A DNA stretch of 64,000 bases, from assembly GCA_004794655.1 (NCBI GenBank), contig SMMW01000001.1:23691001-23755000 (forward strand), given 5' to 3'. Below, piece by piece: positions 58,501 through 64,000 of this stretch; positions within the stretch are counted from its first letter, which is position 1; every line of letters starts with the position of its first letter. Source of the DNA: Marisa cornuarietis (taxonomy: Eukaryota > Mollusca > Gastropoda > Architaenioglossa > Ampullariidae). The position numbers were made by a program, and so were the translations under genes. The notes beneath the pieces are model-generated. The model saw nothing but the letters and a program-made list of their open reading frames with translations, did not search any database and was not told the origin of the DNA.

Positions 58501-61500
58501 GTCAGGTATGAAATATTATCTTTTATATGACCATTTTTGTGATAAACACAAATGTTCTGGAGACATTTTTACTGACAGGTATGCCACTGCGTGACACTCT
58601 TCTTGATCAGTTCACCCTGACAGAAGTCCTACGCTTACATCTGTTGTCCTCGGGAGCACGTGCCAGCTCCAAAAATGCTCGCTTTCGGTATCAACAACGG
58701 GGTGGCTACTCATCTTTAGATGACCCTGGGATAGAACTGAGAAAGCAAGATCCTGCTCTTGTGAAAAAACTGCAAACTGGAAATGTCTTCGACCTCTCAC
58801 CAGGTACTGTCTGAATGATTGTCTGTGTTTTTGCTGGTGATACACAGTGGTCTTGGCTGACTGTGGTGTCAGGGGAAGTCTTAAAAGCCATCGTGTGGAA
58901 CATTTGTGACATTGTGTCAGTTTAGTGTATTCACTTTTGTACACTATTACAGAACTGTCCTTTGTGTAGGTGACTGGTCCTCTAAAGCAACAGGCTTGAG
59001 AAGAGGGTGTGTTGAGGAGTAAGGATCACTGTATTTGCGTGTTGTATTTGTGTCATTTAAAAGGGTGTGTTGAGCGAAGATTACTACATTTGTGTACTGT
59101 ATTTGTGTCGTTGAAAAGGGTGTTTGAGCTTAAAATCTTGAAGAGAAGTTATGATTGTTATGTACCCTAGGTCTGGCATACAAATTCATTTTGTAATGCT
59201 ATGCGTTTAAAGATCATCACTGTATGTGACACATTCTACCTGTCTGAACCTGTCCTCCCACTTGCAGGTCACCATGGTACCTCTGCAAATTGCTCAAGAG
59301 TGCCTTGAAAATGAGAATGCAGAATAAATATACACCAAAAACAGCATATCAGCTTGATATCACCCCAAAAAGAGATTTACCATAAAAAGAGAAAGTCAGA
59401 TTCTAGTAACAATGGTAGTGTAATTTGCAGAGACAGCTTGCCTACAGAATTGTAATTGTTTTGCCCTTCCTTCCATACCCTTCTCCTACTCCCTTCCCCA
59501 ACAAAAAGAGAAGCAGTGAATAACGTCATTCTCAGCACATTTTAAAAGAAATCTGGCATAAATGAGAATCGTTGTCTTTCTGAACAATCCCACACTTCCA
59601 ATTATGTAGAAACATGCATAAATCATGTAAGAAACCTCCAAATCATGCAAAAACAATGTATCTAGTGGCTATCAATTATAAACTTTTGGTAAGTTCAGGG
59701 TCATGGATCTCAATGCACACGATATTTTGCACTAAAACTGGGCCTGAAAGCTAATGAATTTCATCATTACTTTTTATCAAACTTAAGTCACATACTATCA
59801 CATCTATAAAAACATGACATCGTGGTTACAATAATAACAAATAACATTGCTGTGCACATTTCTGCATGTGGTCAACAAAACTTCCCATCTTTTTATTGGG
59901 GTTGGTAAAACCTTGAACAATTTTAACTGAGCCTTTAAACACCTGGTGTTAACGTGGGCTTTGAAAACCCCTTGCACTTTATGGATAGAACCCTGGTAGT
60001 AAGACAGCCATCTGTATTTGAGATAAAGTGTGCTTTCTGCAGATAATGAGTGTATCATATGAGATTTTGTAAAGTTGACTTATATTTGGTAGGGGAAAAA
60101 GTTCGGCTGCTGGTGGCACTAGTTCAGCAAGTCTCAACGTATGCAGCTGTGCGCGATATAATGGAGGAGAACTTTGAAAAGTTACGACTGCGCAAGTATG
60201 ATTTGAAACAAATGCAGTGGGCAGAACAGCGGCGAGAACGAGAAGAAACAGCTGCCAAGTAAGTGACTTTAAGTCGTTTATTTCATGTGTATCAGCAATT
60301 GCTTGTTGGCATCACGGTTTTGAAAATGCTTTTCACACGGTCTACTCTATAAAGAGGAGACCTGCACAGCCTCTGGTAATATGTGTGATGAAAGCGTATC
60401 CACTGAGTGTAAGATTAGCTAAAGAAGGTAGTTACCAACCAAGTGCCCAATAGGCAAACTGAAAATGATTGTGAATCAAAGTGTTGTGAGGCTGAGCTTT
60501 CTGTAGTCTTCTCCTTCACTGCTTTTTTTCTATTGTAGTCACTGTCTGTGACTCTTTCTCTGTTCTCGGTTTTGTTGCCTACTCTTGCATTAAAATCACC
60601 CATGAGAAGCATCACATCATGCTTGGGGATGTTGTCTAAAACCACTTGAAGTGCACCATAAAATTTGCAAGGTGACAGCAGATGGTGACTGTGAACAGGA
60701 GGTCAACACCAGGGTCAGCAAAGCCATCTGGGGATCCACTGGCCTAAGCAGCCATACAAAGATCAGGATCTTCAAGAGCAGCGTGTTCGGTGTTTTCCTA
60801 TATGGGTCAGAGTGCTGGAAGACCACAGCCTCCATCGAGAAAAAGCTAGAGGTGTTTCAAACCAAGTGTCTGCAGCGCATACAAAAGATCTTCTGGCCCA
60901 ACACCATCTCAAATGAAGAACTGCGCGAACGGATGGGGATGTGCACCTTGGCAGAAGCAATTCAACTGCGCCGCTAGCGATGGTTAGGTCACGTGTGCCG
61001 CATGCCTCCAGACTCAATCCCCAGAACAGCCCTACGATGGACAGCACAGGGAAAGAGGAACAGAGGGAGGCCCAAAGAGACATGGAGGAGATCCATCGAA
61101 AAGGACCTCAAGAACAGAGGCCTATCACTCGAGACAGCCCCCAGAACAGCAGCAGACAGAACCAGATGGAGGTCCCTTGCTGTCGCCTCACGTGCCAGAC
61201 GGCACAAGGAGGACTGATTGATTGATTATTCACTGTCTGTAGGAATAGTTAAAAGATGTCTTGCTCTGTGCTCTTTTCTGTTGTAGTCACTGTGCAGGAG
61301 TAGTTATACAATGTCTTGCTCTGTGCTCTTTTCTTGCCATCTGTCCCGTAGAGCTGAATATTCGTCTTTTGCTAGTTTTATGCATGTCTCTTCTGACAAG
61401 TACTCTGTTTACTGCTGCAGGTATCGACGTTTGATGGAGGAACGTCTTAAGGAACGAGAGAAGCGTTTGCAACAGACCGCTAAGGCAGCTGAACAGTTAA

Positions 61501-63878
61501 GGTCAGATATGAAGCTACACCGTCGTTAAGAGGTTGATGATGCAGTTAGTATTCTCATGCAGGTTAGGGTAGCCACACACACATCGAATCTTCGGCGTGC
61601 GCCGTGGACGGCGCAACGCCATGCATTCCTCAAACACCGGACTCACGGCGCGCGCCGTCTTGTCCACGGCGTGTGGGAGCACTTCAAGATGGACGATCAA
61701 GAGAAAGCGTTGTGTTTATATTTGATTGAAAAACAAAGAAAAAGACAACGAAAAAGAACTATATGGATACACCCACTAAACATTCAACGACCTATCACTG
61801 GCGCAGGGATTTATCCCAAATCACTGGTCTTTCCTGTACCAGTGTTATTAGCACATCAATATCTATATCATATTGATCTAGATCAAACATCTCAACTTGT
61901 TCTATGGACATCTTCAAATACAAATCAAGAAACAAATGAACCTCCAGCAACGTGGCAACTGACCATAAGAGAGCGCACACGTGGCGATTCAGTGTTGTGC
62001 GCATGCGCTAGAGGAGGGTCAACACGGCGCCAGTCCACCTGTGTGAGTGCTCCCATTTGAAGCAATAGTTATCAACGCCCTAGGGACGGCGTTGCGCCGT
62101 GACGGCGGTTGATACGCCCCGTGGTGTCCACGGCCGCCGTGGACGGCGAAATGCCGGCCGGCGTCTCATTCAATACGTGTGTTGACCCATTGACTTCTTC
62201 AGTTATCAAAAAGGCACGGCGCACGGCGAAATTCGATGTGTGTGTGGCCAGCCAGACAGTTTGTATGCTCATGCAAAATACAGTTTGTATTGTCATAGAT
62301 ATTACAGTTTCTATTCTCATGCATATTGCAGCTAAGAAGTTTATTGATCGATCTTTAGGTAAGAGCATGGCTGTATCAAAGATGGTAAAAACAGTGTCAG
62401 CTACTTTCCAGTGAATGTTAATGTTTTAGTTGTCTCCCAGTTGAACCATCTGTGTTCAAGGTCCAGTATTTTTTCTGTTTTCAGCATGACAACCTCGCCT
62501 GACTCTGAGAAGAACTTGCAGAATGTAGTCAGCTCACCTGGCCTTGAGTCACTGGCAGCTGAGGACCGAGAGAAGTTGGAAGCCAAAGAGCGTGATGAGG
62601 AAGCAGGGAAAAAGGCTTCTTTTGCACAAAAGGAACTTGAGATGTTGCAGCAGATTTTTGAACTGCAACACTGTAATGCCTTGTATCCACTTGGGCGCGA
62701 CCGCCTGTACAGACGCTACTGGCTGATTGGCTCCTTGCCTGCTGTCCTTGTGGAGGACAATGAACTCTTTGCAGGCAATCTTTGTGCTTCAGGTGAAGAA
62801 CGGGGCCACTCCATGCCTCAGCTGACACGGCATGATGAGGGGAACACTAGCAGTGATAAAGAGAATGATTTAAACGCTGTTGCCACAAAAGAAGCTGAGA
62901 AGGCCACCACTCTGCCTGGTGCTAAGGCTAAGGAAGACTGTATTGTCATCAGTGATGAAGAAGCTGAAGGTTGTGCTGGAAAAACAAGAACCAGAGATAT
63001 TGATGAACCCCCCCAGCTGGACATTAGTCAGTCTTTGAGTCAGCAGGCTGCCCGCTGGTATCTGCTGGACTCGCGGTCACGCCTTGACCAGCTTATGGTG
63101 TCTCTTAATCTACGCGGATTCCGTGAGAGTTCTTTACATGCAGCACTCCAAGACATGCGTCCCTTGGTGAACCTTATTATTGACAGGTCAGTGGGACATC
63201 TTATATTAACAGCAACCATACATCATATTGTGTGTATTCATTAGTTATTCAAGCTTTTTAATAAATTTTACTGTGAGCAGTTGTACATGTTTTAGAAATG
63301 CATACTGTCTTTTGAGCTCTGCATTTTCTTCTTTTAATAAATTCTTTTGTAAATCTTACCACTGACAACTGAAGTAGACTTTTCATTTTAGTGAGCTCAG
63401 CTGGTGTGATTTGTTTATATCCCTTGGAGTCAAATCAGCTATTACACATTATTCAGTGGGCTTTATTATTATAAATTGACTCCAGTGCATTCACTGATGA
63501 GTTTTCCTTGACAGATGAGGGATGTATGACTAGGATGTATGACTGTTATGTGTGGGGTGAGAATTAGCTTGCAAATTGCTTATTGGTTGGCACTGGCCAT
63601 TCTGGTTTTTTGAGTTGCTGGTAGTGATAAGCAGGTTTTAGCAAAGAGAAAGACGTTTGCATTGCTTCAATTACAGCTGCCCTAAAGACCAACTGTGTCT
63701 TGGATCGAAAGAAATGGGTGCAAAAGCAGCAGAGCAAATTGCACCTCGATCATCGGCACGAAAAGTACAAGGGCAGCCAGCCACTAACGAGGCTAGCATA
63801 GCCATGGAGGTAACCTTACGTGACCTGCTTCTTGACTTGGATGACAGAATATTTGCTGGCAGCCTTGGAGCACTCAAG
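45117..63878 (+). CDS. BAZ1A: BAZ1A/ACF1 chromatin-remodelling subunit, 16 exons, runs off window
   Basis: ACF1 pairs with ISWI/SMARCA5 in the ACF and CHRAC complexes to slide and space nucleosomes. Exons: 45117-45229, 45453-45728, 49287-49397, 52343-52429, 52773-52860, 53406-53601, 53708-53877, 54626-54721, 55636-55774, 57581-57745, 58244-58339, 58579-58803, 60093-60258, 61421-61501, 62485-63186, 63677-63878. All joins keep frame (about 971 codons). The WAC domain is in exons 1-2 (FHCKITNEIF, LCNSLVWSCA, THRSRLADL). A charged coiled coil fills exons 7-8, ending WSRPREDMECDDLK. The DDT domain is in exons 9-10 (FGDAVMILEFVNAF, PLCDLLQMLL). WHIM motifs are in exon 12 (LTEVLRLHLLSSGA), exon 15 (YPLGRDRLYRRYW) and exon 16 (LRDLLLDLDDRIFAGSLGAL). 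PHD and bromodomain exons should follow outside the window. The start MPLLRKQPF matches the family N-terminus. Weak donors: GTCAAT (exon 8) and GTCAGA (exon 14). Confidence 0.95.
47325..47560. repeat. About 75-bp repeat, three diverged copies, BAZ1A intron 2
   Basis: The words ACACCATCTT, CCGAGACCAAAGAG or CAGAGACCAAAGAG, and GTTGACTAGT recur three times in the same order. Confidence 0.75.
47691..48651 (-). mobile_element. 5'-truncated LINE, second copy, with 13-bp target duplication
   Basis: The minus-strand translation reproduces the element at 29008-30215: GVRQACILSPTIF, LDFADDISLLSH, FTYLGSIVSKDG, LYGSETWRVTNT, FRHILGIRWPEKI, QALDWTPQGMRRVGRPK. It is broken into three frames. GACTTCCAAGAAT flanks it at 47678-47690 and 48652-48664. 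The 3' tail is an ATG-repeat, seen on the plus strand as ATCATCATC. It lies in BAZ1A intron 2 in antisense orientation. Confidence 0.9.
49420..49590. repeat. About 65-70-bp tandem repeat, 2.5 copies, BAZ1A intron 3
   Basis: AAAAAGGCCTGGAGTCTGAT, AAAAAGGCCCGGAGAATGAT and AAAAAGGCCCAGGGTCTGAT begin successive copies, each followed by TAAACTCATGG or AAAACTCATGG. Confidence 0.85.
50325..51880. other. Unexplained AT-rich block in BAZ1A intron 3
   Basis: On each side lie related words (GCTAGCCTGAGATGCTGTGT at about 50273; GACTAACCTGAGATGCTGTT at about 51878), as if one repeat unit had been split. The block contains two overlapping plus frames (50584-50910 and 50723-51106) and a minus frame (51391-51678) with no motif I recognise. 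It could be an inserted element, but no terminal repeats were found. Confidence 0.35.
52180..52325. repeat. Two-copy repeat with GA/GT runs, BAZ1A intron 3
   Basis: Units contain GACTAGCCTGAAATGTTATG (or GACTGGCCTGATATGTTGTG), GTGTGTGAGAGAGAGAG and TGTGTTA. Related words occur at 50273 and 51878, so the motif is scattered over 2 kb just upstream of exon 4. Confidence 0.7.
52556..52587. repeat. (GGCT)n microsatellite, BAZ1A intron 4
   Basis: Eight uninterrupted tetranucleotide units, ending in GGCCAAGG. Confidence 0.95.
53213..53253. repeat. (TC)(CA)(TA) compound microsatellite, BAZ1A intron 5
   Basis: CTCTCTCTTACACACACACA followed by a TATATA run, about 150 bp before exon 6. Confidence 0.9.
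54528..54610 (+). pseudogene. Partial duplicate of the BAZ1A DDT exon (pseudo-exon)
   Basis: In intron 7, upstream of exon 8, the frame reads GHAVMLLKFVSAFTTVFSFK. The true exon 9 reads GDAVMILEFVNAFKSVFDFK. The DNA matches closely as well (TTGGTCATGCTGTGATGTTA versus TTGGTGATGCTGTGATGATA). No acceptor precedes the copy, its 5' part is replaced by unrelated sequence, and it sits before exon 8 rather than next to exon 9. It is probably a dead internal duplication. Confidence 0.85.
54708..54790 (+). repeat. Tandem duplication of the exon 8 donor region
   Basis: GATCTAAAGGTCAATGTCTT and GATCTGAAGGTCAATGTCTT each continue ATTGTTTTGACAGT. The duplicated unit (about 38 bp) contains the last coding triplets of exon 8 and its weak donor GTCAAT, so there are two copies of the same 5' splice site. 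Reading through the first reaches a stop at 54742, before the second. Confidence 0.9.
56140..57190 (-). mobile_element. LINE fragment (endonuclease to RT N-terminus), BAZ1A intron 9
   Basis: Reading on the minus strand: FILGDFNHCDLTSVL (endonuclease GDFN box, about 57065), HVTCLTTRGKTTLDLAYGTV, SYHLSVHLVPVYKP, KPWVTKSLQAVLIKRNVFF, NAFFARFETHDFS and NIRKASGPD (start of RT). Frameshifts interrupt it. The order matches CR1/L2-type LINE ORF2. Both ends are truncated; the RT catalytic boxes are absent. Confidence 0.85.
60412..61230 (+). mobile_element. LINE with inverted 5' part, BAZ1A intron 13
   Basis: 60412-60650 read on the minus strand gives VLDNIPKHDVMLLMGDFNAR (endonuclease). From about 60655 the plus strand gives NTRVSKAIWGSTGLSSHTKI, LYGSECWKTTASIEKKLEVF, RIQKIFWPNTISNEELRERM, RWLGHVCRMP, ALRWTAQGKRNRGRPKETWR and a C-terminal tail, ending in GATTGATTGATTATTC. 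The two parts are in opposite orientation and the region between them in the element is missing, as expected for a twin-primed insertion. Confidence 0.85.
61565..62255 (+). mobile_element. PIF/Harbinger-like non-autonomous element, BAZ1A intron 14
   Basis: Left end GCCACACACACATCGAATCT, right end (reverse complement) GCCACACACACATCGAATTT; both continue with CGNCGTGCGCCGTG-type sequence, so the inverted repeat is over 30 bp. Inside, a frame from about 61689 reads MDDQEKALCLYLIEKQRKRQ, then RKRTIWIHPLNIQRPITG; R.R.IWIHPLN matches the N-terminal region of Harbinger transposases (RRFWVHPI-type). The catalytic domain is missing. The target duplication could not be fixed. The flanks are short repeats with CTCATGCA. 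Confidence 0.75.
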
Positions 63879-64000
63879 GTATTGTGTGTGCGAGCACATG
63901 TTTATTGGCAATAATTCTGATTAAATAAAGTGATTACAAGTACTAATGTAGATGGATATGATAAGGAAATGTCAGATCTCATGCAACAGTTTTTGTTGAT

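Overview
The window is animal nuclear DNA. Its genes are split by GT-AG introns, and most of the remainder is minisatellites, microsatellites, tRNA-derived SINEs, 5'-truncated LINEs and short DNA transposons. The repeat style (many long minisatellites, tRNA-SINEs, a degenerate TTAGGG block) and the protein sequences suggest a lophotrochozoan, most likely a gastropod mollusc. This is an inference; the sequence contains no direct taxonomic marker.

Four genes can be supported, all on the + strand. (1) 9075-11021: a two-exon gene for a small proline- and arginine-rich protein that I do not recognise, with a perfect CRE just upstream. (2) 18531-28517: a p24/TMED cargo receptor in four exons, complete, about 232 residues, whose introns are packed with minisatellites. 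(3) 32389-38547: DNAAF2 (Kintoun), the PIH1-domain co-chaperone for assembling axonemal dynein, in three exons. (4) 45117 to beyond the window: BAZ1A (ACF1), a chromatin-remodelling subunit; 16 exons (about 971 residues: WAC, DDT and WHIM regions) are visible and the PHD and bromodomain exons lie outside.

Layout: 1-9000 is intergenic, with a 70-bp minisatellite, a decayed Tc1-type transposon that took a SINE and a hAT-type insertion, a LINE remnant and two MITEs. 9-11 kb is gene 1. 11-18.5 kb is intergenic, with an LTR-like block, SINEs and a 526-bp TIR element built around a 45-bp satellite. 18.5-28.5 kb is TMED. 28.5-32.4 kb holds a MITE, a minisatellite split by a LINE, and an 89-bp array that reaches the DNAAF2 start. 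32.4-38.5 kb is DNAAF2. 38.5-45.1 kb is gene-poor. 45.1-64 kb is BAZ1A with three LINE copies, a Harbinger derivative and a partial duplicate of its own DDT exon.

The genes do not form one pathway. The most striking observation is that TMED introns 2 and 3 carry tandem arrays whose units contain splice-site motifs (about 19 consensus donors after exon 2; dozens of acceptor-like motifs before exon 4) and which appear to merge into the real splice sites. I found no clear new gene system. Exon boundaries were placed by hand from reading frame, GT-AG signals and remembered family similarity; no alignment was run.
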